Origin: Brachyspira murdochii DSM 12563
GTDB lineage: Bacteria > Spirochaetota > Brachyspiria > Brachyspirales > Brachyspiraceae
Direction: 5' to 3'
Assembly: GCF_000092845.1 (NCBI RefSeq)
Contig: NC_014150.1
Span: 1,946,919 to 2,010,918, forward strand
Length of the DNA: 64,000 nt
Positions 49,188 to 57,971 of this stretch are shown piece after piece. Position 1 is the first letter of the stretch; each line of letters starts with the position of its first letter. The position numbers and the translations under genes were made by a program. Below the pieces are notes generated by a model. It had not been told where the DNA came from. It saw only the letters and a program-made list of their open reading frames with translations, and searched no databases.

Positions 49188-50159
49188 ATGATAAAGAATT
49201 TTGAAATTCATGATTACAGACAATTTAAAAATGCAAAGTTTGATGATTTTTCTAATATAAATTTATTTGTAGGAGAGAATGATACAGGAAAAACTACAAT
49301 ATTAAAATTTTTATATTGTATAAGTCAAGAATTAAAAAACATCGTAAATGCAAATATTAGAACATGCAATATCTTTAAATACATTAATAATATATATACA
49401 TTTAATAATTTTAAATTTGGAGTTAGTTATAAACCAACATATAAACTAAAAAAACTTTATTTGTATGATGAAAAAACTATCCATTTTAATGCGTCTCTTT
49501 TAAATAGCAAAGATGAAATTATAACTTCTGATGATAATATTAATAATTATAATTATGACTATAAACCTTTATTTATACCTGCTAAAGAAATTTTATCTAT
49601 TATGAATGCTATTCTTTATTTAAAAAATCAAAATATAGAAAGCGGATTTGATGATTCATATACTGATATAATTTATGAAATACTTGCAAGAAAAAATATT
49701 GATGAAAGAGAATTATTAAGCGTATTTAAAAATAAGTATGATTTCTATAATGGTAATATACAAATAGATAAAAATACTAATATGATTAATTATCATAAAA
49801 ATGACGGAAATATTTATAATATTAATATAACTGCTGAAGGAATAAAAAAGCTAGGAATATTTGAAGTTCTTCATAATACTGGAAATCTAACAAAGAAAAG
49901 TATTTTATTTATTGATGAACCAGAAAACAGTCTGCATCCTAAAATGGTTCGTGAGCTTATGAGATTTTTGTATGATATTTCAAAAGAAGGAGTACAGATA
50001 TTTATAGCTAGTCATAATTCATTTGTTTTAAATCAGCTTAGCAATATTGCCATAAAAAATAATTATCCTATAAATGTATATTTTTTTATAAAAGAAAATA
50101 ATTATACAAAAATAGACGGAGCTTATGATTTATCAAAAAACTGTGCTGAATTAAAATGA
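49188..50159 (+). CDS. AAA ATPase, OLD-like
   Basis: 323 residues from ATG 49188, giving the standard start MIKNFEIHDYRQFKNAKF; an ATG at 49137 would add 17 odd residues. P-loop GENDTGKTT is at 29-37. ILFIDEPENSLHPKMVREL is the Walker B/D-loop of ABC-type (RecF/OLD) ATPases, then FIASHNSFVLNQLSN. No TOPRIM nuclease domain is attached, and no partner nuclease follows on this strand. It lies between an RM gene and a TA pair, so defence is likely. Confidence 0.8.
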   Translation: MIKNFEIHDYRQFKNAKFDDFSNINLFVGENDTGKTTILKFLYCISQELKNIVNANIRTCNIFKYINNIYTFNNFKFGVSYKPTYKLKKLYLYDEKTIHFNASLLNSKDEIITSDDNINNYNYDYKPLFIPAKEILSIMNAILYLKNQNIESGFDDSYTDIIYEILARKNIDERELLSVFKNKYDFYNGNIQIDKNTNMINYHKNDGNIYNINITAEGIKKLGIFEVLHNTGNLTKKSILFIDEPENSLHPKMVRELMRFLYDISKEGVQIFIASHNSFVLNQLSNIAIKNNYPINVYFFIKENNYTKIDGAYDLSKNCAELK

Positions 50160-50242
50160 TATTAAGATAAATATAATCAGATTTTGTTCAAGATATTAAT
50201 AATTTACAATTATTTTTTGTATACATATTGTTTAATAAAATA

Positions 50243-50719
50243 TTATTTTTGTATTATAAATTTGATATTATTTTCTCTTATAAAATGATGTGGTAATAAG
50301 TATCTAATATTATGTTTTTTACAGATATTTATTAAAGCACTATCCCTAGTTACAACTGTTGAATCAAAATATTTAGCGTAAGCCAATATTAATACATCTG
50401 CTCCATTTTTATTGTTCTTATTATCTAATAATTTTATAATGTCATGATCTTTTATTAATTCAATAAATATAATTTCTATTTCTTCATTGTATTTATATAC
50501 AAAAATTTCTTTATTATTTTTTATATATTCCTTTAATAAATCTTCTTTTTTATTATTTCCAGATATAAGTTCCTCAAAAACTTCTTGGGTAATATAACAT
50601 ATTTTATCCTCTGCCATATTTTTTAATTTATCCCAAAAATCAATAAATACATCAGGAGAATAATAAACATTCCATGATTCTATGAAAAAATTACTATCCA
50701 AACAATAATGATACGGCAT
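50243..50719 (-). CDS. PIN-domain protein (DUF4411), toxin of the adjacent antitoxin
   Basis: A 158-residue protein. MPYHYCLDSNFFIESWNVYY carries the first catalytic Asp (residue 8), ITQEVFEELISGN the Glu, NKNGADVLILAYAKYFDS the third acid and VVTRDSALINICKKHNIRYL the last. This is the DUF4411 PIN RNase family. It starts one base after the stop of the XRE-ImmA gene, as expected for a TA operon in which the antitoxin is first. Confidence 0.85.
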   Translation of the reverse strand: MPYHYCLDSNFFIESWNVYYSPDVFIDFWDKLKNMAEDKICYITQEVFEELISGNNKKEDLLKEYIKNNKEIFVYKYNEEIEIIFIELIKDHDIIKLLDNKNNKNGADVLILAYAKYFDSTVVTRDSALINICKKHNIRYLLPHHFIRENNIKFIIQK

Positions 50720-51865
50720 TTATTGTATCCTTTTAATATATTTTTCTAATTTATATGGCTTAATAGATAATAAATTGCAGGTATCTTTTAAAGTAATATT
50801 ATTATCACAATAAGCATCTAATACATAATTGCTAAATTTTTTAGTATTTAAATTTCTTTTTATATAATAAGGATCTGGTTGTCCATTCAATATTTTATTC
50901 TGAAATTTAACATTTGAAAATTTATTAAATAATTGATTAAATATATCTTCTTCTATATATCCAAAAGATTTTGCTTTTACCAAAATAGATAATTTGCTTA
51001 CAGGTAATTTTGAAGAAATGAAAGATATTTTTTCTTCTATATTTCCACTAATAAAATTAGTCCAATATTCATTAAATATATTTTTAGGAATCAAAATTTC
51101 AGAAGCTACTTTATTACAATATCTCTCTATTTTATTTTGCTTATTTATATCAGTAAATGTTGCATTAGAGATTCCTGTTTCTCCAATAAAAATATGAACC
51201 AATTCATGAATTAGAGTAAATAACTTAGCATTATCTGTATCGGAAGAATTTACAAATATAAATGGAGCTATTTTATCAGCTATAGCAAATCCCCTTATTT
51301 CTTTAACTTCTACAGAAGAACGATAATTAAAGTTATAAGAATTACCTACAGATACAAAAATATTATTATTTTCTAATAATTCTTTAATATTATCAAAATT
51401 ATACTTACTATCTTTATTAAAATTTATTTCTATATTTAATGCATTTTTAATTTTATATATAGTATCTTTTATATTAGTATTTATAGAAATTATACCAACA
51501 AAATCTAATTCTTTTGCATTATTTGAAATTAAATAACTTTTAACCCATTCCTGATGCTCAATTAATTTTCTCATTAAAAATATGGCATTTATTGATAATT
51601 TAGTATCTAATTGCCTAAAATCATTAATTTTAGGTTGAATATTCTTAGGAATAGATGTCATATATAAAACGGCAAATGAAATACCGTATAACTTAGCTAA
51701 TTTTTTTGTAAGATTTAAATCAGGCAACTGTTCACCATTTTCAAACTTTACTAAATCATCTTTGGTAAAAGTTTTCATTTTAATTTTATCAACAACATCA
51801 TCAATTGATAAATTTACACTTTCTCTTGCCCATTTTAAAACTTCATTATTTATTTTTACTTTCAT
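50720..51865 (-). CDS. XRE regulator with ImmA/IrrE metallopeptidase domain (antitoxin)
   Basis: A 381-residue protein. The N-terminal HTH (WARESVNLSIDDVVDKIKMK and FENGEQLPDLNLTKKLAKLY) spans about residues 10-65. A COG2856 zinc-peptidase domain has LFTLIHELVHIFIGETG (HExxH near 220) and GIETYC-like downstream helices (ERYCNKVASEILIPKNIF). HTH-ImmA/IrrE genes paired with DUF4411 PIN genes are a known toxin-antitoxin configuration. It should autoregulate the pair. Confidence 0.88.
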   Translation of the reverse strand: MKVKINNEVLKWARESVNLSIDDVVDKIKMKTFTKDDLVKFENGEQLPDLNLTKKLAKLYGISFAVLYMTSIPKNIQPKINDFRQLDTKLSINAIFLMRKLIEHQEWVKSYLISNNAKELDFVGIISINTNIKDTIYKIKNALNIEINFNKDSKYNFDNIKELLENNNIFVSVGNSYNFNYRSSVEVKEIRGFAIADKIAPFIFVNSSDTDNAKLFTLIHELVHIFIGETGISNATFTDINKQNKIERYCNKVASEILIPKNIFNEYWTNFISGNIEEKISFISSKLPVSKLSILVKAKSFGYIEEDIFNQLFNKFSNVKFQNKILNGQPDPYYIKRNLNTKKFSNYVLDAYCDNNITLKDTCNLLSIKPYKLEKYIKRIQ

Positions 51866-51970
51866 ACATATAAAATAATGATATTTTTTGTATATATTAT
51901 AATAAAATAATTATTTTGTCAAAAATTTAAACTATAATTTTTTTCATTAATATTAATCCCTATAAACATA

Positions 51971-52007
51971 AAAAAAGAGGAGCTTTGTAAAAAATAAAAA
52001 CTCCTCT
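51971..52007 (-). terminator. Terminator after asd
   Basis: GAGGAG / CTCCTC stem with A/T continuation, followed on the minus strand by TTTTTTT. It lies 24 bases past the asd stop. Confidence 0.8.
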
Positions 52008-52030
52008 AATAAATAACAAATATTAATGAT

Positions 52031-53113
52031 TTATTTTTTTGTTGCTTTTTTTCTTACGCAAGTTCTTTTTGCTGCAGTTTTCTTAGCAGGAGCTTCTTCG
52101 CCTTTCTTTTCTAATTCAGGTAAAAGTAATTCTGCTATCTGAACAGCATTCGTAGCAGCCCCTTTTCTTATTTGGTCTCCAGCACACCATAATACTAATG
52201 AGTTTTTAGCACTGATGTCTTCTCTTATTCTTCCTACAAATATATCATCTTGGTCAGATGTATCTAAAGGCATAGGGTATCTGAACTTCTCTGGATCATC
52301 AACTACTTTAACACCTTTAGCTTTTGATAATAAATCTCTAGCTTTTTTTACAGTAATTTTCTTTTCTGTTTCTATAGTAATAGCTTCACTATGACTTCTT
52401 ATAACAGGTACTCTTACACAAGTACAGCTTATCTGCATCTCAGGTGCATGAAGTATTTTTCTTCCTTCATTAGTCATTTTTAATTCTTCTTTAGTGTATC
52501 CATTTTTGTCAAATGAATCTATTTGAGGAATTAAGTTGTGAAGTATTTGATATTTAAAAGTGCTGTTTTTAAGTTTGTTTCCAGCAACATAATCCTGCAA
52601 TTGCTGTTCTAACTCTTCCATACCTTCTTTACCAGCACCAGAAACAGCCTGATAAGTAGAAGCTATAATACGTTTAATTTTTCCAAACTTATGAAGCGGA
52701 GCTAAAGCTACTAAAGCTATTATTGTAGAACAGTTAGGATTAGATATTATACCTTTGTGTAATTTAACATCATCAGGATTCACCTCTGGAACAACCAAAG
52801 GAACATTCTTATCCATTCTAAAAGCACTGCTGTTATCTACAACAATACTTCCGGCCTTTACTGCTTCAGGACTAAGTTTTTTGCTCAAATCAGCACCTAC
52901 AGCAACTAATGTAATATCCATATTGTTAAATGAATCTTTAGTTACTTTTTCTATAGTGTATTCTTTTTTATTGAATACTACTTTTTTCCCAGCCTCTCTG
53001 TTTCCAAGCAATCTTAATTCATTAATTGGAAATTTTCTCTCTTCTAGTACTTTAAGCATTTCCTGACCAACAGCACCAGAAGCTCCTAATAAACATAAAT
53101 TTACTTTTTTCAT
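52031..53113 (-). CDS. asd: Aspartate-semialdehyde dehydrogenase
   Basis: A 360-residue protein. The N-terminal NADP site reads LLGASGAVGQEML, the catalytic Cys lies in IISNPNCSTIIALVAL (about 131), then GAGKEGMEELEQQLQDYVAG, and the His-containing VRVPVIRSHSEAITIET. It makes aspartate semialdehyde for lysine/diaminopimelate, threonine and methionine synthesis. The last 23 residues (EEAPAKKTAAKRTCVRKKAT) are a Lys/Ala-rich tail absent from typical Asd. Confidence 0.94.
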   Translation of the reverse strand: MKKVNLCLLGASGAVGQEMLKVLEERKFPINELRLLGNREAGKKVVFNKKEYTIEKVTKDSFNNMDITLVAVGADLSKKLSPEAVKAGSIVVDNSSAFRMDKNVPLVVPEVNPDDVKLHKGIISNPNCSTIIALVALAPLHKFGKIKRIIASTYQAVSGAGKEGMEELEQQLQDYVAGNKLKNSTFKYQILHNLIPQIDSFDKNGYTKEELKMTNEGRKILHAPEMQISCTCVRVPVIRSHSEAITIETEKKITVKKARDLLSKAKGVKVVDDPEKFRYPMPLDTSDQDDIFVGRIREDISAKNSLVLWCAGDQIRKGAATNAVQIAELLLPELEKKGEEAPAKKTAAKRTCVRKKATKK

Positions 53114-53535
53114 GATGGTTACCGTTAATTATTTATTTTTGTTCCTGCAATTATATAATAATTGTATATTAAAATCAAGAAGTTTTACTTGTTATACTAA
53201 ATATATTTTTTTATCTAATCTTATGATTATTTTATCTGATTGAAGTTATATAAAAGATTATAAATAATGTTTTATGATTTTTTTATTATTACTTTTGAAG
53301 AATTACTTTGTATAATGTGCGATTAAAAAAACTTTATATAAAAATCCTGATATATTTACTAAGTTATAAATAAAAAATATTTTCAAATAATACTAGTATT
53401 TTATTATGATTAATTGTTATGAAATATTATACTTTTAATTAAAAAAAATCTATATTAATTTTTGTAACACAAGTCTATTATAGCAATTTATAAAAGAAAA
53501 AATGTAAAATTTTAGTAAAAAAACAGTAAATTTAA
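53114..53535. other. Intergenic, very AT-rich, no gene seen
   Basis: 422 bases between divergent asd and the PepSY-like gene. No ORF with a ribosome binding site, no hairpin with a T-run. The far end leads into the promoter at 53536. Confidence 0.5.
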
Positions 53536-53564
53536 TTGACATTATTTGATAAATATACTATAAT
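53536..53564 (+). promoter_or_regulatory. Perfect sigma-70 promoter of the PepSY-like pair
   Basis: TTGACA (53536-53541), 17-base spacer, TATAAT (53559-53564): ideal in sequence and spacing, suggesting high expression of the secreted proteins downstream. GGGGA ribosome site at 53625. Confidence 0.85.
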
Positions 53565-53636
53565 TATAATGTAAAGATAATTTACCAGTAAGCAATATGT
53601 CTTTACAAATGAAATAATTAATAAAGGGGATAGTTT

Positions 53637-54209
53637 ATGACTACAATAAAAAAATCATTATCAATACTTTTTGTTTTAGCAATATGTACAGGCTCATTAT
53701 TTGCTCAATATAATGGATACTATGATAATCAGCAGGGAGGTCAGGGATATCAAAACCCTTATGGTCAGCCTCAGGTACAGCCGGACCCTCAAAATAATTA
53801 TCAAGACCCTTATGCTCAGCAGCAAGGTCAAAATAATGCACAATATGGATACGGGGTTCAATTATCATCTATACCTCAGAATGCTCAAAACTTTATAAAA
53901 CAGCATTTTGCTAATGTAAAAGTAACTTTTATAGAAAGAGATTGGGACGATATTGAAGTATATTTAGAAAACGGAACACAAATAGATTTCTTCCCTAACG
54001 GCGATTGGAAAGAAGTTAAATGCTATGGAAACATGCCTTCTACTATACTTCCAGCTAATGTTATGAATACAGTAAAAAGAACTTATCCTAATGCAGCAAT
54101 TATAAAAATAGAAAAACAGTTTACTACATTTGAAATAAAATTAAATAATATGATGGAATTATACATAGATAGTAACGGACAGTTATTAGGTCAGAAATGG
54201 GACGATTAA
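53637..54209 (+). CDS. Secreted PepSY-like (DUF2874) protein with Q/N/P/Y-rich linker
   Basis: A 190-residue protein with a signal peptide, cleaved after about residue 23 (SILFVLAICTGSLFAQ). Residues about 25-70 are a low-complexity Gln/Asn/Tyr/Gly/Pro stretch. Two PepSY-like units follow: IPQNAQNFIKQHFANVKVTF with DIEVYLENGTQIDFFPNGDW, and LPANVMNTVKRTYPNAAIIK with FEIKLNNMMELYIDSNGQLL. The end matches the next gene almost exactly. Likely abundant periplasmic protein; function unknown. Confidence 0.8.
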   Translation: MTTIKKSLSILFVLAICTGSLFAQYNGYYDNQQGGQGYQNPYGQPQVQPDPQNNYQDPYAQQQGQNNAQYGYGVQLSSIPQNAQNFIKQHFANVKVTFIERDWDDIEVYLENGTQIDFFPNGDWKEVKCYGNMPSTILPANVMNTVKRTYPNAAIIKIEKQFTTFEIKLNNMMELYIDSNGQLLGQKWDD

Positions 54210-54258
54210 TTTACAATTTTTATAAAAATAATTTAATAAATAAAAAAAGGAGAAAAAT

Positions 54259-54510
54259 ATGAAAAAAATACTTTGTTTATTAGCAGCATTAACAGTTATC
54301 AGTACTTCGGCTTTATTTGCTGATTGGTACGTACCCCTTAATCAAGTTCCTCAGGCAGTACTTGCTACAGCTAGAAGAACATATCCTCAGGCTCAAATTT
54401 GGGCAGTAGAAATGGAGCACTATAATGTGTATAAAGTAAAAATGAATAACATGATGGAATTATATATTGATAAATCCGGTCAGCTATTAGGTCAGGAATG
54501 GGACGATTAA
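54259..54510 (+). CDS. Small secreted PepSY-like (DUF2874) protein
   Basis: An 83-residue protein with signal peptide MKKILCLLAALTVISTSALF then AD. One PepSY-like unit: VPQAVLATARRTYPQAQIWA and YKVKMNNMMELYIDKSGQLL, ending GQEWDD, nearly identical to the end of the preceding protein. It is probably a partial duplication in the same operon, 49 bases downstream, with a good AAGGAG ribosome site. Confidence 0.8.
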   Translation: MKKILCLLAALTVISTSALFADWYVPLNQVPQAVLATARRTYPQAQIWAVEMEHYNVYKVKMNNMMELYIDKSGQLLGQEWDD

Positions 54511-54536
54511 TCATAAGCGTAAAAAATTAAAATAAA

Positions 54537-54579
54537 AGAACAGCGGATAATAATATATTTAATCCTCTGTTCTTTTTTT
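54537..54579 (+). terminator. Rho-independent terminator of the PepSY-like pair
   Basis: AAGAACAG.GGAT / ATCC.CTGTTCTT stem followed by TTTTTTT, 27 bases after the stop codon. Confidence 0.9.
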
Positions 54580-54821
54580 GTATTAAATACCAAAAAAATT
54601 TTAAGCTTCAGATTTTTATTTATTTTTTTCAAGCTTCATGCCAATACGCCAAACAAACTAAAAGATTCATATATTTGTGAAAATGCAGTTATTGTAATTT
54701 TATATATTGTGTTATGTAGTAAATATAGTGCAATTCCAATAAATTTATTATATATTTTTTCTGAGTTTGATGTTTGATTATTTATCTGCAGATGTTATAA
54801 AATAACCAAAAACTATATTTT

Positions 54822-56162
54822 TTAATTTAGCACATCATTTATAGATTTTACACACAAATCAATAGCCTTATCTATCTCTTCTTCATTAATTATAAGAGGC
54901 GGATTAAAATATATAACATTACCCAAAGGTCTTAATAATAATCCTCTCTGAAGTGCTTTTTTATATATTTGATAGCCCATTCTAAGTTTAGAGTCAAAAC
55001 CTTCCTTTGTATTTTTATCAGTAACTAATTCCATAGCATTAATAAGTCCTATATTTCTAATCTCTCCTATATTTGAATGATGCAATAATTTTTCTTTTAA
55101 TTTATTATTTAAATATTTTGCTCTTATTTGTGCCTTATTTAGAATATCATCTTCTCTTAAAACTTTTTGTACCGCCAAGGCAGCAGAACAGCCTAGAGGA
55201 TTTCCGCTGTAGGTATGACTATGCATAAAAGCCTTACCTTCATTATAGTCGGCATAAAAGGCATTGTATATTTTATCTGTAGTGATTGTTATAGCCATAG
55301 GCATGTATCCGCCTGTTAAACCTTTTGAAACGCACATTATATCCGGACTTATATTGGCATGATCGCATGCAAACATCTTTCCAGTGCGTCCGAAATTGGT
55401 TGCTATCTCATCAGCTATGAATAAAACATTATATCTATCGCAAAGCTCTCTTAACTTTTTTAAGTATAGAGGAGGATATATTCTCATTCCGGCAGAAGCC
55501 TGAAGCAAAGGCTCTATTATAACAGCACAAGTTTCATCAGCATATTTTTCAAACTTTTTCTCAGCGTCTAAAAAACATTCGCATCTGCATGTTTCTCTGT
55601 TTTGATTATATTTGCATCTGTAGCAGTCTGGTGCTTCTATATGTATAGTTTCCATAAGCATAGGCTTGTATATTTTTGCATATAAGTCCAAACTTCCAAC
55701 TGATAAAGCACCTATAGTTTCACCATGATAACCGTCAGTAAAGCACATAAACTTTATTTTTTTGGTATTGCCTATTTGATGCTGATACTGAAAAGCCATT
55801 TTTAATGCTGCTTCTACCGATGATGAACCGTTATCTGAAAAATTAAATTTAGTAAGTCCTTTAGGAAGTATTTTTACAAGCTCTTCGCAGAGTTTAATAG
55901 CAGTTTCATGCGAGAAGTTTGCAAATATTACATGCTCTAATCTGTCAAGCTGTGCTTTTATAGAAGCATTTATTTTTTCATTGCAATGCCCAAGTAAATT
56001 GCACCACCAAGAACTTACAATGTCAATATACTCTTTTCCGTTTTTATCATAAAGATATATTCCCTTTCCTCTATCTATTATTATAGGCGGAAGCTCTTCA
56101 TAGTCTTTCATCTGTGAGCAAGGGTGCCAAATATATTTTAAGTCTTTTTCTTCTAGCGTCAT
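54822..56162 (-). CDS. bioA: Adenosylmethionine-8-amino-7-oxononanoate aminotransferase
   Basis: 446 residues from Met at 56162, which has AAGG 8 bases upstream and begins MTLEEKDLKYIWHPCSQMKD; the 16 residues ahead of it in a longer frame are not family-like. It has DIVSSWWCNLLGHCNEKINA, FSDNGSSSVEAALKMAFQYQ, DGYHGETIGALSVGS, FIADEIATNFGRTGKMFAC, and the PLP lysine in CVSKGLTGGYMPMAI. It makes 7,8-diaminopelargonate in biotin synthesis. Last gene of the operon. Confidence 0.95.
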   Translation of the reverse strand: MTLEEKDLKYIWHPCSQMKDYEELPPIIIDRGKGIYLYDKNGKEYIDIVSSWWCNLLGHCNEKINASIKAQLDRLEHVIFANFSHETAIKLCEELVKILPKGLTKFNFSDNGSSSVEAALKMAFQYQHQIGNTKKIKFMCFTDGYHGETIGALSVGSLDLYAKIYKPMLMETIHIEAPDCYRCKYNQNRETCRCECFLDAEKKFEKYADETCAVIIEPLLQASAGMRIYPPLYLKKLRELCDRYNVLFIADEIATNFGRTGKMFACDHANISPDIMCVSKGLTGGYMPMAITITTDKIYNAFYADYNEGKAFMHSHTYSGNPLGCSAALAVQKVLREDDILNKAQIRAKYLNNKLKEKLLHHSNIGEIRNIGLINAMELVTDKNTKEGFDSKLRMGYQIYKKALQRGLLLRPLGNVIYFNPPLIINEEEIDKAIDLCVKSINDVLN

Positions 56163-56268
56163 AAATAAGCCTTTATTATAATATTCTGGAAGTAAAAAAT
56201 ATTCCCGCACACTCTTTTTACTAATATGGAGAAAAGCAAAAAGAATATATAAAAATAATTATTAATAA

Positions 56269-56937
56269 TTATTCAAAAAGTGAATGGATATTATCAGCTT
56301 TTAATTCCATGTTATTTACAGAATCAATAATACCAACAGTCTTTATATTTGTAATTTTTTCTATCATTTCTTTATTGTCTTCATGCATAACATTTGCTTC
56401 TTCAAATCTGTTTAATATAATGCCTTTAATTTTTATTTTTTTACTTTTCATATATTCTATAGTAAGAACTGCAGAATTAATTGTACCAAGCCCCGCATCT
56501 GCTACTATTAAACATGGCAAGTCAAGCTCTTTTATAATATCTTCTAAAAATATTTTTTTATCATCATCATATCTTATAGGGCATATTATACCTCCGCTTC
56601 CTTCTACTATCATATATTCATGATTTTTTGAAATATTTTTATAAGCCTTTTTTATAACTTTCATATCTGGAGGATTGCCCTCAATTTGTGCTGCCAAATG
56701 AGGAGAATATGCATGCTTATAGGTATATGAAACCATCTCTTCATAAGAATCTGTTAAATTGGCTCTCTCTTTTACGTACCAAGCATCGCTGTCTGTTATA
56801 TCATTACTTCCGCTTAAAGCTGCCTTATAATATCCTATATCAAATCCTTCTTCTTTCATCTGTTTGCATATAAGTGCTGATACATAAGTTTTACCTATAT
56901 CGGTACCAGTAGCAGTTATAAAAAGTACTTTAGCCAT
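56269..56937 (-). CDS. bioD: Dethiobiotin synthetase
   Basis: A 222-residue protein. P-loop FITATGTDIGKTYVSALIC near residues 6-24, IGYYKAALSG with the substrate-binding Lys, MIVEGSGGIICPI (the EGAGG-type motif, here EGSGG), and LNRFEE. It closes the ureido ring using CO2 and ATP. The spacing to bioB (17 bases) shows one transcript. Confidence 0.95.
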   Translation of the reverse strand: MAKVLFITATGTDIGKTYVSALICKQMKEEGFDIGYYKAALSGSNDITDSDAWYVKERANLTDSYEEMVSYTYKHAYSPHLAAQIEGNPPDMKVIKKAYKNISKNHEYMIVEGSGGIICPIRYDDDKKIFLEDIIKELDLPCLIVADAGLGTINSAVLTIEYMKSKKIKIKGIILNRFEEANVMHEDNKEMIEKITNIKTVGIIDSVNNMELKADNIHSLFE

Positions 56938-56953
56938 TGTACTAACTCCTTTT

Positions 56954-57955
56954 TTAATCTTCTGTTAATTCTATTTTATATCCTAACTCTTCAGCCATTT
57001 TTTTATCTGTTTCTATAGAAATACCTGCGGTTGTGAGCATATCTCCAGTTATAGCGGCATTTGCTCCAGATATGAAGCAGGCTCTTCCCTTATCTTTTAA
57101 AAGTCCTCTTCCTCCTGCAAGTCTTATAAATGCTTTTGGATTAATAAATCTGTATATTGCTACTATTCTTCTCATGTCATCTTCAGTAAGAGGAGTAATA
57201 TTTTCAAAAGGAGTGCTTGCTATAGGATTAAGCATATTAACAGGAATAGACATTATACCTAATTTTCTTAATTCTAATGCCATGTCAATTCTATCTTCCC
57301 AAGACTCTCCCATGCCCATAATGCCTCCGCTGCATACAGCCATTCCAGCTTTTTGTGCTGCCTTTATTGCTTTTATTTTATCATCATAAGTGTGGGTAGT
57401 ACAAACATTAGCAAAGAAGTTTCTTGAGGCTTCCAAATTATTATGCACTCTTCTAAGTCCAGCCTCTTTCATTTTTTTAAATCCTTTTTCATCAAGAAGT
57501 CCTAAAGATGCACATACATATCCGTCAGTTTCTTTATTAAGAGTTTCTATTGCATTATATACTTTATCTACTTCTTTACCGTACAATGCTCTGCCGGATG
57601 TTACTATAGAGTATCTTAAAACTCCTTTATCAAAATCGCTTTTACCTTGCTCTAATATTTTCTCTTTATCTAAAATATCATATTCTTCGCATTTGGTATC
57701 ATAATGAGCTGACTGTGCACAGAACTTGCAGTTTTCAGAGCATTTTCCGCTTTTGGCATTTATTATAGAGCACATATCAAATACATTAGAACAGAAATGT
57801 TTTCTTATATTATCAGCTGCTTGGCATAAATCTTCTAAATCTGAATCTACTAATTTTAAAGCCTCTTCCTTTGTTATATTATATCCGTTTATGATTTTTA
57901 GTTTTAATTCTTCCAAAGATATTTCTTCTTTTATAATTGCCTCAATATTACTCAC
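56954..57955 (-). CDS. bioB: Biotin synthase
   Basis: A 333-residue radical SAM enzyme. The cluster motif is GKCSENCKFCAQSAHY (CxxxCxxC near 66-73), then GVLRYSIVTSGRA, HNNLEASRNFFANVCTTHTY, GGIMGMGESWEDRIDMALEL, SIPVNMLNPIASTPFEN and FIRLAGGRG (Arg ligand of the [2Fe-2S] cluster). It inserts sulfur into dethiobiotin. It follows birA by 17 bases. Confidence 0.97.
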   Translation of the reverse strand: MSNIEAIIKEEISLEELKLKIINGYNITKEEALKLVDSDLEDLCQAADNIRKHFCSNVFDMCSIINAKSGKCSENCKFCAQSAHYDTKCEEYDILDKEKILEQGKSDFDKGVLRYSIVTSGRALYGKEVDKVYNAIETLNKETDGYVCASLGLLDEKGFKKMKEAGLRRVHNNLEASRNFFANVCTTHTYDDKIKAIKAAQKAGMAVCSGGIMGMGESWEDRIDMALELRKLGIMSIPVNMLNPIASTPFENITPLTEDDMRRIVAIYRFINPKAFIRLAGGRGLLKDKGRACFISGANAAITGDMLTTAGISIETDKKMAEELGYKIELTED

Positions 57956-57971
57956 ATTTATCCTCCAGTTT

